64,000 nt of DNA from Phragmites australis (taxonomy: Eukaryota; Streptophyta; Magnoliopsida; Poales; Poaceae). The stretch is taken from contig NC_084924.1 in the NCBI RefSeq assembly GCF_958298935.1, positions 6,758,001 to 6,822,000 of the forward strand, read 5' to 3'. Every line of letters starts with the position of its first letter. Position 1 is the stretch's first letter. A program made the position numbers and the translations under genes. Below the pieces are notes generated by a model. The model had not been told where the DNA came from and made no database searches. It saw only the letters and a program-made list of their open reading frames with translations. This document shows, in pieces, positions 12,339 through 24,481 of the stretch.

Positions 12339-13440
12339 CGCCTTCGCCCGGTGAAAAGGCCAGCCACGATCGAACTCGCACCGGCCAAGCGCGCGTGGCT
12401 TGATGCCCCTCCTATTTCCTGCTCCATCACGCCTCCCACTTGGAAGAAAAAGATTAGAATGATGATAGTACGAGACTGGGTGAAGCCAGCTCTCACCTGC
12501 TTTTCCATCATCTTCTTCGCCTTCATCCTTTTCGGTCTCTGATGGGGTTGTTGCTGCATGACGCTGGAATCTTGGACGCGATCTTCTTTTATCTGCTCGT
12601 ATATGGCCCGACTCGCCAGGCTCTTGCTTGGAGGAGCTGTGCATATATGCGTGGTGCCATCTCTCACCTCAAATCTGGAATCTGAACTGGGTTGGACGTG
12701 CTTGGTTGTGTGCCGACATGTGAGAGCGGGAAACAAGTGTTTCAGGTCACACTGTACGAGACGAGCTTCGGTTGGGTCTGTCCTTTCGTACGTAGTGTGG
12801 TCCGGCGTGGTCTGTTTGTGGGTTCGCATGCCTCCTCCTATATGTTACCATATCATTCATGTATATATTAGCTGGGTACGGGTAACTGAGACTGAGAGGG
12901 TGACTTCTGGACCAAACTTTGAACCGTGCGAAGTACGGGTAACTGAGTGACCTGAGCACAGCTTACATGCATCCTTTCGAGTAAGCTCCGTATGAGTGTT
13001 TGAGTATGCGTATATGCGTACGTATAGCGCACCGGTAAGGGTGTGAATGCACCGTGACATTCAGTCTAATTTGGATTGAGCCTATGAGTGATTCATAAGT
13101 ATATGAGTACATATGTTTAGTATCATTTTACTAGTTGTAAGAGTAGAACCAATTTATAAGGTTATTTGAATCTATACCATCAACTCTTGTGTTAATCAAT
13201 TTACGTGAAATAGGGATAAAAATGTAAGCGACTTGGTGTGGGTGTGTTGTCCACCCAACATGTGAGTGGGTCTACAATCGGTATGGACTCTGAGCTGCTA
13301 CATGCATGCACCCCTAAGTCCTACTCTACCGATGCTTTAACAAAGACTAGGAAGAGAGGCACGCTCCGCCATGCCCGCTTTGGGTGTGTGTTGACGGCGT
13401 CCTGGAAAGGGGATGCGACGGCGCTGCAGATATGCTATTG
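10959..13440. other. Gene-free stretch
   Basis: No recognisable gene. The longest minus-strand frame (12029-12829) owes its length to a (CT)n tract and has no family motifs. Scattered ACGT and TGCATGC words occur, but no promoter can be tied to a gene. 13230-13440 borders the solo LTR. Confidence 0.4.
12282..12335. repeat. (CT)n microsatellite
   Basis: Uninterrupted CT dinucleotides for about 54 bp. Likely length-polymorphic. It creates an artificial Arg-Glu or Leu-Ser open frame on either strand. Confidence 0.97.
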
Positions 13441-14957
13441 TGTAGTGAACATGATCTTTTTAGGATATATATGTGACTTTAGTGATTAATGATAACATAA
13501 TCAATGAGACTAACATGTTTGTCAAGTATATGCTTTAGTATGTCTCATGGATGCAATACAGGAAGAAACCATCGAAGCAGAACTCTGGAAAGTTTGAATT
13601 GGACGATTTTAGAAAAGGTTGCACTCACCGGATGGTACTGCGCTCAGTAAAATGTACACGTTGGAATGTTTTCTCCTCAGAAGAGAAAATTGAAGACTAC
13701 ATGGTCTGGTGTTTGAGTGATGTGCATATCGAAGTGTTTTCCAGAACTTATGCAGATCTTCAGAGGAAAGCTTTTGAACTCGTCGGATGGTCTGATGCTC
13801 AGAAAAGGTGTATACTGGAGCATTCTTAGTTGAAGGTGAAAATGATGTACTCACCGGATGGTCCGATGATGAAGTGACGAACACACCAGAGGCTTCACCG
13901 AAGTATTTACCAGGAGATGTTGCAACGGCTTGTCTGGTGTGGTTGTACATATCAAATGGTCCAGTGATCAGATAATCTACACGCCGGATAATGAACAGTG
14001 AGAAGTGGTTTGGTTGGCTCAAGTCTACACACCGGATAATTTGGTGATGGAGGGGAAGGTAACACCGGAACATCCGGTGTTCATAAATGTGTTTGAGTAG
14101 GGTTCCAACGGCTAGTGACAGCTGACAAAGGCAGAGACTATACACCGAATGGTCCGATGTTCAGAAAAGGGTATTGCTAGAATATCCGGTGTTAAGAAAA
14201 AATCTTACCGTTGGAGCAACGGCTAGTGCGCAGGTTTTAGGCTATAAATACCCTCTCACTTGGTCATTTCAGTGTGCTGAGGTCCAAGAAAGCTCATAGA
14301 CACTTGAGAATACATCTAACCCACCAATATGCTAAAAATGATCATCCAAAGTAATTAACATAAGATTAGGAGAGTGATTAATGCTATTAGGTATAGAGAA
14401 AAAGGTTGCTAGGTGTTGCTACCTAGACAAGTGATGAAGGAGTGATCCTAGCTTGTATCGAGAGATACGTCGGTATCTTGGTGGCTCAAACTTTGAAGTA
14501 ATGTCGGTAACAAGTGACCGAAAAAGAGGCTTATGGTGAGACATTGCCTTGGTGGCTTAGTGGCTCAACGTACTTGAGGCCTAGGTGGCTGAAGGGTCGT
14601 GATCGGATGCTGTAGGGGAGCTATAGCCTTGGTGGTTGTTACAACGTAGACTAGAGGTAGTGTTTATGCCATCAATATCACGAGATAAAAATCTCTTGTG
14701 CCGAGTTTGCTCTCTCTACCTTATTTACGTTTCCACATTTACACACTTGAAATCTGCGTTTGCATGTTTACCTTCCTAGAGTAGCTTGCTAGGATTGACT
14801 ATTGGTTGCAAACCTTTGAACGGTAGAGTAGACACACTAGATGAATATAGAGTACATTTAGATGAAATTGATAAAGGTTTATCTTATGAAGTTTTTGGAA
14901 CCGATTAGTTTTATATGTCTTAATTCACCCTCTCTCAGGACGCTACCAATCCCTTCA
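13441..14957 (+). mobile_element. Solo LTR of the same family as the nested element at 22331..25928
   Basis: It starts TGTAGTGAACATGATC and ends with CCCTTCA, a TG..CA LTR of 1517 bp. It aligns along its length with the 3' LTR at 24482..25928: 'gtgattaatgataacat', the 'gactaacatgttt' and 'gtctcatggatgcaatac' blocks near the start, several CCGGATGGTCCGGTG-like palindromes, 'ccgttggagcaacggctagt', and the terminal 'cttaattcaccc' block. No internal retroviral sequence or partner LTR lies next to it. The 5-bp flanks (TATTG left, TTTTT right) do not match, so it may not be a simple solo-LTR product. Confidence 0.85.
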
Positions 14958-15660
14958 TTTTTGCTGCTGTTGCCATCATCCGAAGAGGGCTCACGGTTGG
15001 CGAAGGCTGGCGGGGCCCGAGCTGTCCTACTGTTGCTCCATGGTGTGGCTCGCATGGATGCAACGAGCAATGGTGGTGGTGGCACTGCAGAACACGGTGA
15101 TGTGCACGTGTGGTCTCGGGGAGGAGGAACGTAGGGGCTACAAATATTTAGATTGTCCTGGTGGTGCTTATAGAGGGTTCGACTAGGTCAGGGAAGGTCT
15201 AGGGAATGCCAACGACGATGAGTAGCGGCGGCGGCCATGGAGTCTCTTGGTGCTGGGTTGGCTCTGGCATGGAGAGGAGGAATTGAAGGGTGGAGGAGGT
15301 AGAGGGGAGGGAAGCGGTGCTCACCGAGGTCTCCTAAAGGTCGGAGGTGGTCGGCGGTGGCAGATTTAACAGTGGTCGGAGACAGGGATGAAATGGGGAA
15401 CGACAAAAATTGCCTTGTTTAATGGTGGGGGAGCTCCATTGGTGGTACAAGAAGGAGGAAGGAAGGCGGGGGCTCCATTTTATAGGTGCCCAAAGGCAGG
15501 CGGGGATGTAGCTTGGTGATGTGGCAGCAATAGTGGTGTGGCTTGCTGGTGCTCGGTTGGCGTTGGTGGGTCGCGTAGCATAGAGCGACGTGACACAGAG
15601 CACGTTTGCAGCGGTGGTGACGACGGAGTGGCTCAGGCGGTCTAAAGTGCTGGACCGAGT

Positions 15661-15718
<58 letters not shown>

Positions 15719-16597
15719 CGGAGAAGTAGACGAAGAGTCGGGAGAGTCCTCAATGGTGGGTGAGGGAGAGAGGGGGGCGGAGGAAGACCAGTGGGGTCGA
15801 GCTGGGCGAAGGCGCGACTGAGCTCGGATCCTCAGCGAAGAAAGCAGCGTGAATTTTTGGGCAGCGACTGGAGTTTGCAGAAGGAGGTGTTGGTAGTCTC
15901 TAGGCTTCACACGAGACGAGGGGCTGGCGCTGGAGTGGGACTCACTTGTCATAGGCGCGCTACAGGAGCTACATTTTCGTGACACTGTGAGAGGTTGTCG
16001 AGTTCTGAAACTTTAGGATGTAAGTTTTATGCATTCATTGCGTACTCTCGGGAGTATATACTCCCACATATGTATCTCATTACGTAGGGAGTATCTCATG
16101 TGATAAATGGTATGTACATAAAGCATGTGAGTATATAAGATCATCCAAGTAGTATGTATAGTTTTTTAGTGGTTTGCACATATTTTTTTAGTGTATTATA
16201 TTTTATATACAAATACAAATGTATTATCAAAATCTAATAAAATTGATGGACTTCTCTTCTATTTTTTCATGTATACTTATAGTGACAAATACGTATATCT
16301 AGTTTATTTATGTGGTAGTATATCATAGTGTGTGCGCGCGAGTATATATATATATAAAAGTACTGAATAGATGGATCGGTGGATTAGCCATTGAAGTTAT
16401 GGGCCGTTATAGTAACTAGCGTTTCATTCGAACCCAACCAGGCCCATAGCATAGCAATTTCCATCATCGATCAAGTCCGAGATCGAATAAGACCTAAGAA
16501 AAAAATCCTCAGCCCAGAAAAGATTTGCGATAGATCCAAAATTTTCTCATCCTCCATAAATGAACGATAATCCTTGTAAAAAAAGATAACTAAGATA
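14958..16597. other. Gene-free stretch with a GC-rich segment
   Basis: 14960-15990 is GC-rich and open in several phases, but the frames are low in complexity, interrupted by a (GA)n tract and lack known domains. It may be leader sequence of an LTR element. 16010-16590 is AT-rich with no features seen. Confidence 0.4.
15662..15716. repeat. (GA)n microsatellite
   Basis: About 55 bp of uninterrupted GA dinucleotides. The overlapping minus-strand frames (Ser-Leu repeats) are artefacts of it. Confidence 0.97.
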
Positions 16598-16806
16598 TTG
16601 TTTGGTAGAGCTCAAGTTTCTATATCTATATAAAATTTAAAATTTATAAATAAAATAAAATAATTTAAATATATATTTTTATTTAAAATAAAAACAAGTG
16701 TCTCAATTAAAGACCTAAAAATGGTCACAGCTTCAACTCTAATTTTTTTAAACTATAAATAACTGTTTTTAAAAATTTATAAAGCTAGAACTTTACTAAA
16801 CAGACT
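16598..16806. mobile_element. hAT-like MITE, about 210 bp
   Basis: The left end TGTTTGGTAGAGCTC and the reverse complement of the right end TCTGTTTAGTAAAGTTC form imperfect inverted repeats. The interior is AT-rich and non-coding. The left end core matches the MITE at 743..1055, so both probably belong to one family. Confidence 0.6.
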
Positions 16807-17124
16807 CTACTCAACTAAGGTCCCTCGAGCAAATCCCATTTGCCAATTCCGATTAGATAACTGTGTGAAATTTCCACGATGTAATTTTTTAAGGTCAACT
16901 AACCATGTCGCTGCCGGCACCCCTGATAGGTCCACTAAAGTAGAGCCACAATTCTGTAATCTACACCACACAAGGCACGGCCAAAACGTGGTCTCCTCGT
17001 TCAGTTTGGATCTTCCTGCTCCTCTAATTCCAGTTGACCTCACTGTCTGAAACTGCACGTCTCCTCCCTTCGTCCCAGTCCCAACAGGTAGGGATAGACT
17101 GAGTGGAGTGATTCTAGATCCACT

Positions 17125-17390
17125 CACTGTAATAAAATAGGTTATTCGTACCAATTCATCAGTACCGGTTAGAATAGAATCGGCACTAATAAAATATCAG
17201 TGTCAGTTCAATTTAGTTTAATTGTTGATCGAGCACGAGAAGTTATGAACTGACACTGATACTCAATATCAGTATCGGCTCTTGAAACAAACCGATATTG
17301 ATAATTCAATACCGGCTGTTAACTATAAGTCGGTACTGATACCGTCGGTTCGTATTTCGGACCGATACTAATAAATATACAGTATATAAA
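17125..17390. repeat. Left subterminal repeats of the CACTA element
   Basis: Variants of ATCAGTACCGGTT, TATCAGTGTCAGTTC and AACCGATATTGATA occur in both orientations every 30-50 bp. In CACTA elements such motifs are the binding sites of the element's TNPA-like protein. They match the right-end array at 28810-29070. Confidence 0.75.
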
Positions 17391-18150
17391 AAGCGTTTTC
17401 TTCTTCTCCAAGGGCGAACATAACAGAGATGAGCTCTGTTCTGCTCTGCTCCTGCCATTTATGTCCAACTTGCGCTTGGAGACTTCAAAATTTGGAGGAA
17501 TATATTTGATCAAGGTGCTCTAAGGTTAATAAGATGATCTACATTTAATTTTTACTTAGATTTACTTGCTAGATTGCTTTATATTTGAAAGTATGTGATT
17601 GCTCCATGGTGATAAATTTTGGGAGGATCTAGAGCTCCAATTGAGTAAAAATTACAATTTTCTCATTGTAGGGTACATAGAGATGATTTAATTTTCATTT
17701 ATGAGTAGATTTATTTGTTTGGTTGCTCTATATTTGAAAGTATGTGATTATGCCATGGTGATCTAGATCTCCAATTTTCTAGTAATGATTTAAGAAAAAA
17801 AAATATTAAAATCATCTCTAAATAGATTAAAATCTAGCTCCAATTTTTAAATAGTGAATTAGTAAAATAAAATTAAAATTACCTCTAAATAGATCAACAT
17901 ATTAAATATGAATATTGTGTTGTAGGGATGACACATCCATTTGCTAGTCGCAAGTGGACGTGACAGTATTTAGAAGGCGGGTTCTCCGACCCGGACCAAG
18001 TGCTGGAAGGTGATGAGCCATCTAACATAGATCAATCAAGATACGAGGTAATTCAATAAATTAGATTTATATTTTTAAATATTGTATGGTTCTCAGTTCA
18101 ATGGTTTTTTTAATGATTGATAAAATGTAATGATAATAATGAATTTATAG

Positions 18151-19217
18151 ATGGACCGGACATAGATGTACAAGGCTGACCGTCGTTGTCCAGATTTCTT
18201 TCATAGTATGGATGCTTTTTTAGGGCTACTGCGATGTAAAAAAAAGGCAAAAAATAAGCGTAATGATCACTCTATATGATGTCCGTGCATTGATTGCAAG
18301 AATTAAAAGCAGTTCTTAAGGCATAGAGCAGATTCGTGCTCATTTGTTTCGCATGAGTTTCAAGTCTAGTTATATTTGCTGGACCAAGCATTGTGAACAT
18401 GAGGAGGTTGTGCATGAAGACCATCCCACAGTCAAAGAAGACGTAGGCAACGATATGATGGCTGATGAAAGCATCAATATGTCAACGTTTGAAGATACTT
18501 TTGTAAGCAACAACGATGACAACATAGACGACAAGTTGCGCAATGCGGAGGGAGACTTCACCAGTGATAGGAAACATGAAAAGTTTTAGCGCATGATAGA
18601 GGACTATAAAACACCGGTCTTCCCAGGCTGTAAAAAAGAGCACAACAAGCTACATGTTGTGCTGATATTGCTGCAAATGAAGTCTAGCAACGATTGGTTT
18701 AATAAGGGATTCAACGAGTTGTTACGATTATTGAGGGACTTGATTCTAGAGGGCAATGAGTGGCATAAAAACACGTACTATATCAAGCAGATTGTCTGCC
18801 CGTTACGGTTGGAAGTAGAGAAAATACATGCATGTCAAAATGACTACATGTTGTATCGCAACAGGATACAAATTTGGAAGCGTGTCGCGTTTGTGGCGTA
18901 TCACGGTACAAGGGCAACATTGACGATATCGATAACGATGACGTAGGGGAGAAGAGTACGGGTAAAAGACCCCCCCTCTGGCTAAGATGGTTTGGTATTT
19001 CCCTATAATCTCTCGCTTGAAGCGACTGTCTGCAAACAAAGTTGCTGAGTTGATGTGATGGAACGTTGAAGGGCGTAAGAAATATGAAATGCTTAGACAT
19101 CCTGCTGATGGAATGCAATGGAGGAACTTCGACACAAAATACAAGAAATTCAAAGTTGGATTGTGGAATATAATGTTCGGATTGAATACGGATGTGATGA
19201 ATCCTTTCGACAACATG
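18151..19217 (+). pseudogene. TNP2-type CACTA transposase, truncated and broken
   Basis: The start (MDRT*MYKADRRCPDFF, with the family's Trp replaced by a TAG stop) is the transposase-associated N-terminal domain, continuing through CPCIDCKN and YICWTKHCEHEE. Next comes the TNP2 region: PVFPGCKKEHNKLHVVL, HACQNDYMLYRN, the cysteine-bearing CRVCGVSRYKGN, then WYFPIISRLKRL, KYEMLRHPADGMQWRNFD and FGLNTDVMNPFDNMS. Several stops and frame changes interrupt it (for example at 18589-18592, 18946 and 19056). It stops after 'NMSNSHS', so the catalytic core that normally follows is missing. It would have cut and moved the element; it cannot work as seen here. Confidence 0.88.
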
Positions 19218-19239
19218 AGCAATAGTCATAGCAGGAATA

Positions 19240-19620
19240 AAAGAGCTTCTGGATCATCCGACGTTCATTGCCTCCCCGATGCCGCATCAGTGTTGGTTGT
19301 AGACCACAACCGGCACTGATTATCTACATGCCATATGGTTTGGCGTACACATTGGATGCTTTGCGATGAAGACACACACTGGATGATCCAGCGTCCAAAA
19401 TTTTCTACATATCGAATGCTTCGCGTTGTAGTAGTTTCAGTGGACGACGCACATTGGATGTTACATCATTTGGATTCTGTGCATGCTGGATCATCCGACG
19501 TTCACTGCCTCCAGACGCCTCATCAGTGCCAGCTGGGTTTCACAACCGGCACTGATAGTCCAAGCATCAGTGTTGGCTGGGTTCTACAACCGCCACTGAT
19601 ACTCTGTTCCTATATAAGCA
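19240..19620. repeat. Internal subterminal-like direct repeats followed by a TATA box
   Basis: A block starting GGATCATCCGACGTTCA occurs at about 19251 and 19488 (about 75 bp each, spacing about 238 bp). Both copies run into CATCAGTGYYRGYTGGGTT-like and AACCGGCACTGAT motifs, and a third motif copy lies near 19563. The sequence CTATATAAGCAGG follows near 19610. This resembles a CACTA end plus promoter placed inside the element, abutting the truncated transposase, and suggests a nested or rearranged end. Confidence 0.6.
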
Positions 19621-19659
19621 GGACTTAGTCACATCCTCTCCACTCCTTCCTTGCACATC

Positions 19660-20080
19660 TGCCAATTCCGCTACCTCCCCGATGCCATCGTTCCTGGAGC
19701 CCCTCCGTCCCTGTCCCCGACGCCGCCTTCCTTGGAGCCTCACTATCTCCATAACGCTGTCATCCCTAAAGCCCTACTGTCCTCATCCCCGTCGCCGTCC
19801 CTGGAGCTCCGCCATCCACATCCCTGGAGGCCCGCCGTCCTTATTCCCGTTGCCGTCCCCAGAGCCCCACCGTCCCCATCCCTGTCCCCGGAGCCCCACC
19901 GTCCTCATCCCCGTTGCTGTCCCTGGAGCCCAACCATCCCTGTCCCTGCCCCTGTAGCCCCACCGTCCTCATCCCAGTCGCCCACCCCCAGAGCCCTACC
20001 GTTCCCGTCCTCATCCCTGTTGCCGACATCGCCTCCCCGTCGTCCTCGTCCCTGTCGCTGTACCTGCAAAGTTTCAATAA
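19660..20080. repeat. Degenerate proline-coding minisatellite
   Basis: Variants of 'ccccggagccccaccgtcc' and 'ctcatccccgttgccgtcc' are repeated head to tail across about 400 bp, giving long Pro/Ser or Gly/Asp-rich frames on both strands. No true protein is indicated. It sits just downstream of the internal TATA box. Confidence 0.75.
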
Positions 20081-20149
20081 AGAGGTTCAATTACACCATT
20101 GAAAGTTCAATCCAAATGGCTTTGTCAATAAGATTCCTAAGGGTATCAA

Positions 20150-21060
20150 ATATATTTGCCTTACATCGTTGATAAGGTTCTTAGACGAGATGTCTTCCCT
20201 GTTAGAATCGACTTTTAACCATGTTATTATCTCAATTATTAGAATACCCAGACTAAATATGTCTGATTTGGTTGAGACTTCACCTCTGTAGTAGTATTCT
20301 GGAGCCATGTATCCTCTGTATCACTTGAGCGATAATGTTTGGAACAATACATGCAGGCTAATGCATAGAGCTTGTTTTGACCACGATGAAACAAAGATTG
20401 GGTTTATTAATTTGTATCATGCTTACCTTGATCCTACTACATTTGAAGTTAGTGTCCATGTTTGTTCTTCACCAAAGAGCCTTGACAAAGAGAATCTAAA
20501 AATTTTGGCATTAAATTATCGTCCAACAATATATTGCCAGGTTTGAGATCCATAGAATTATGGGTCTTCACAATTCATGTAAGAACCTTAGACCTTGACA
20601 AATCCTTTGTATTATTTTGAAGACCATGTTCCAATTAAGTTCATGAGATGCACCTGTAGAAATACACAAAAATAGTCAGTCAAAACTAGAAAAGGTTGTT
20701 TGTGTGATACCCATACTAAATATGCATTATTATCAATAAAAAAGTGATATTAACACAAAATTTACAATATATGCATTGAATATATCCTTTAGATATATGG
20801 ACATATTCAGAATTTTTTTTAAGGTGTAATGTGGACTGATAGCATTCCGACAACATATTAAATTTCACTGTCTTTTGTGGCAGATCCAGAGAGAATTTAA
20901 TAAAAATAGAAGGACATCAAAACTAAGACATACCTTATAAACTACCCCAAAAGAACCTCTACCGATTTCTTGTATGCTAGCTTCTTCTCCATGAATTCGT
21001 GTATGCTAGCTTTATAATTGATTTTTGCTTGAAGATATTTCATCTTAAATAAGGCCATAT
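20150..21060 (-). pseudogene. Captured receptor-like kinase fragment, copy 1
   Basis: Minus-strand exons of a plant receptor-like Ser/Thr kinase can be read. The glycine loop EIGRGSFGVVYK ends at a donor near 20934. The catalytic loop DLKPGNILLDD and a frameshifted activation segment leading to LFGEEQTWTLTSNVVGSR end at a donor at 20428. GYMAPEYYYRGEVSTKSD and FSLGILIIEIITW lie between about 20310 and 20150. The DFG motif is lost to a one-base change (LDSL instead of DFGLS). Exon order is correct for the minus strand. The kinase is unrelated to transposition and was probably captured by the CACTA element. The extracellular part is absent. Confidence 0.8.
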
Positions 21061-21065
21061 ATATT

Positions 21066-21640
21066 TTACTTTAGAGCTTCTAGCTTAAATCCTTTACCTG
21101 CGAGTTTATCCATTATTGATACTGCAGTAGGTCTTTTCTTTGGATCAGTCTCCACACACTTTAATCCAAGTTCAATGCATCTTTTTACATGTAGGAGGTA
21201 TTCTTCTTCTAGTGATTTATACTTTGATTCTACATGCGATTTTTTTGTCCAATTTTTGCATACATGTGTAATAATTAGAAAGTATATCTCAAATGAAACT
21301 ATGAAGTAAATAAAGTACGCCATTATGTTGCAATGTATCCTCTGGGTCACATTAATATCAGATTATAAACTATCATACGAATAATACAAATGTAACTTTG
21401 AAGAATAGAAAGAAAAAAAAAAAGGGAAGTTATCAGTTTAAGTTTATCCTGTATCCATCCCACAACATTTTGGGTGAAAATTTAGGTTTGTTCTTCACCA
21501 AACAACCTCGACAATCCAAAATCTGTGATATTTGGCACCATGTTGTCACCCAACAATATATTGCTTAGTTTGAGGTTCAAGTGAATGATGACCTCATTTC
21601 GCTCCTCATGTAGAAAATGTAAACCATTGCACGTACAAAA
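21066..21640 (-). pseudogene. Captured receptor-like kinase fragment, copy 2
   Basis: A second partial copy of the same kinase lies upstream in the same orientation. 21640-21480 reads GLHFLHEERNEVIIHLN, then LKLSNILLGDN and ITDFGLSRLFGEEQ; the catalytic Asp of the HRD/HLD motif is Asn here. After a gap lacking the APE and DxWSxG segments, 21240-21066 reads HVKRCIELGLKCVETD and PKKRPTAVSIMDKL, the C-terminal lobe. Copies 1 and 2 share FGEEQT, so the locus arose by duplication or capture of tandem kinases followed by deletion. Confidence 0.78.
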
Positions 21641-21699
21641 TGTCGATGTTGCAAGAAATTTAAATAGATAGAATTTTTATGTATGAATGACACATTCAA

Positions 21700-22120
21700 A
21701 ATCAGGTCACCGTCCATAGACGTGCCCCCCATACAAGGCCTTTGACCAGGATCCAATCTAAGATGATGCTCCGAAGCGAAGCTCGAGTGCATACCTCAAC
21801 CTAAATGAACCTGGCACTGATGCTTTGGAGGGTCCGACCACTGATGATGCGCTCTCGTCTCTGACAACTGATACTGCATCGGTGGGTCGGTCGTCCAAAG
21901 AACCGAGGCATGGCCAAGGTCCTAGCATGATGCATGAGGACATTTTGTCATCATGGAGGTCATTTCAACTGGGGAGCCCATAAAACTTTTAGATGTACTC
22001 GGGCCGTTCAAGACAGCATGCGGGTGTCTCGTAAGGGACCACGCTGGTGAAAGATTTTTTGGAATAATTTTGTGAAGTACAGGGTTTCGAGGGAAGCAAA
22101 AAAGATAAGTGAAGCAAACA
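21700..22120. other. CACTA interior, unassigned
   Basis: Between the kinase fragments and the transposase_24-type gene there is about 400 bp with no clear domain. Short frames on both strands have no recognisable similarity. Confidence 0.4.
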
Positions 22121-22330
22121 AGACTAACTCTAAGAATAACTTATAACCCTACAGAACCGGCTCGCGCGGGTACATTAGGAAACTTGACGAGTGGGAGAAG
22201 ATGGAAGAAGACGTAACTAAAAGCGGTGCCATACTTGCGACAGCTGAGTGGATTCCACGAGCGAAGAACTACTTGTATGGGAGATGGGTGACTCTTGCGA
22301 CTAATGGAAGATTATGCTTCAAAAGTGAAC

Positions 22331-22690
22331 TGTAGCGAAAATGACCCTTTTAGGCTATGATTATGATTTTGGTGATTAATGATAACATAGTCAATGGGAC
22401 TAACATGTTTTGTCAAGAATATATGTTAGTAGGTCTCATGGATGCAATACATGAAGAAGCCACCGCAGTCGAGACAAAGTTTGAGTGAATTAGAGAAGTC
22501 TCAAGAGATTTGTTCTCACCGGATGGTCCGGTGTTAAGAAAATTGTACTCACCGGACTATTTAACAGAAGCTCGGTATTTTCGAAGGAAATAGATTATAA
22601 GCCACCGGATAGTCCGGTGACCAGAAGTGATGCACACCGGAGGCTTCACCGGAGCATTTAACAGAGTGTGTGAAAAACCCAGAAAAGAAG
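22331..22690 (+). repeat. Truncated 5' LTR
   Basis: The first ~360 bp match the start of the 3' LTR at 24482 closely, through the block 'caccggaggcttcacc' and 'tatttaacagagtgtgtg'. After about 22690 the sequence leaves the LTR and becomes gag. The missing ~1.1 kb of LTR plus leader was deleted. Confidence 0.85.
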
Positions 22691-23334
22691 AGCTTAAGGT
22701 TAAATTTGAGTGCATTGAATTTCAACCTAAGGTCCCTTTGAAACAATCTACCTCACTTTTTAATTACAATCCTAAGGTAGATGTTTTCACTTCTTGTGAT
22801 GATTTAATTACTTTATCTAGCTCACCCTTTTGCAATGAGATTTGTGTTAAAAATGTTGTTGTAGAATCATCTAACAATCTCGTTGCACAAGAAAATGATG
22901 AGCTCAAGCAAGAAGTGGAGAAGCTTAAGGAAGACTTGGCGAGATTGAAGGGCAAGAACCATGTCCAACCTACTCAAGATAACGATGCCACCATGGTGAA
23001 AAAGCTTGCAAAGGGGTCCACCGTGACATGCTTCAAGTACCATCAAGAAGGCCACAAGTCCTTCCAATGCAATCAAGTCAAGAAAGAGACCAAGGAGAAG
23101 AAGAAGATGATAAACCTCTCTAAAAAGACCTCCAACATCTACACCAAACTCAAGTATAAAAACAAGATCAAGAGCAACCACTATAAGCTCAAGAAGAAGA
23201 ACAAAGGCAAAGTAGTTGCACACATGGTTGGAAGAAAGGATAAGAAGTGGAACCAACCTATTTGGGTGCTCAAGAAAGTCATCACCAACATTAACGTCCA
23301 CATGTCTTCGGAGATTTGGAGACTTGGCACATAA
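22691..23334 (+). pseudogene. Gag-like protein of a non-autonomous LTR element
   Basis: The frame holds a charged coiled-coil segment (ENDELKQEVEKLKEDLARL) followed by a CCHC zinc-knuckle region, CFKYHQEGHKSFQC, and a long Lys-rich tail. The second cysteine of the knuckle is Tyr, so zinc binding is probably impaired. The frame has no start of its own because the 5' part was deleted with the LTR/leader; the nearest Met (22627) lies in LTR-derived sequence. No pol frame follows. The normal role is packaging the element's RNA into virus-like particles. Confidence 0.75.
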
Positions 23335-24481
23335 GATTAAATGAAAATTCAAGCAAAAAGTCAAGTGTACAAGATTGGGCGCATTGTCTAGGATTGTATA
23401 TGTTTATTTCAATTTATTGCAATGCCTAGTGTATATTTTTATATGGATGGTTGCTTGTATTTTGTTCTTATCCATGAGCAACCTACATGGTTTATCAGTT
23501 GTAGGTTTCTTTCATGGCACTAGTCCTTTAATTGGTAATCACTAACTCTTCAATTAGTATTTCTTATGTACCATGAACCAATTCATAGGATAAATTCCCT
23601 ATTGTTATCAATAACAAGTGCATATCTCTTACAAATATTTAACATTTATATGCACACTTTTAGGGGGAGTATATCTTTTCGGTTGTGATTTTGAGACTAG
23701 CATGTATTTCAAGTGATATCTTTTGTAGTCTCATGAAGTGATCAACAAGACCCCATAGGTATGCAATGCTTAAAAGATTCAATTGGTATCATTATCAATT
23801 CATTTTCTTCATTTAAGCTACCTCCATGCATGATATGTCTTAAACTTCCTACCTTATCTAGTTGTGCATATATTTTACTCTCATCATATGAATGCACACA
23901 TATAGGGGGAGTTTAGATTATATCATGTGAGTTTCATGATTTGTGATCCTTGTTTGTCTTATATAATTGGTATCAATATCTCATATTCTTTCAATTGGTA
24001 TATCTTTTCAATTGGTATCAATACCTCATGGATCATAGCTTATTAAGCTCTCTCATAAAATGCTCTAATGTTTTTCCCTTGAGCTCAACATGTGTTTGCA
24101 GCCTTTTTGAGATTGTTGACAAAGAGGAAGAATTTTGAGACCAAAGCAAGAAACAAGAGAAAGCAAGATGTAAGAACTATCTTGAGTAGAGTGTTGACAA
24201 ATGGGGATGCATCTTGAGTTGATAAAGGAGATGAAGAAACTCTTGCATGGGTTAATCAAGGGAGATAGAAAAGGGGGAGATTCTAACGAAAACAGGAGAT
24301 ATAAATTGGTAAGAACATGATTGCATTACAATTATTATCATAATTTGTTCTTACCATGCATTAAAGCAAAGAGGTATGGTCTTATGAACTTTTGAAATCA
24401 TGTATTCTCTTAATTGGTCTAATTGGTATCATTTGCCTCTTGCTTTGGTTGTGCTGTCATCAATCTCTAAAAAGGGGATAT
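23335..24481 (+). other. Non-coding interior of the LTR element
   Basis: AT-rich sequence with repeated 'caattggtatc' and 'tagggggagt' words and no protein motif. It ends in the purine tract just before the 3' LTR. Such pol-less interiors are typical of large retrotransposon derivatives. Confidence 0.6.

Noticed and set aside
12029..12829. 266-codon minus-strand open frame
   Set aside because: Its length depends on a (CT)n microsatellite, the plus strand is open in parallel, and no domain or splice structure is visible.
15334..15985. Two long minus-strand Ser/Leu-rich frames
   Set aside because: They cross the (GA)n tract at 15662-15716 and are low-complexity; both phases are open, as expected from a dinucleotide repeat.
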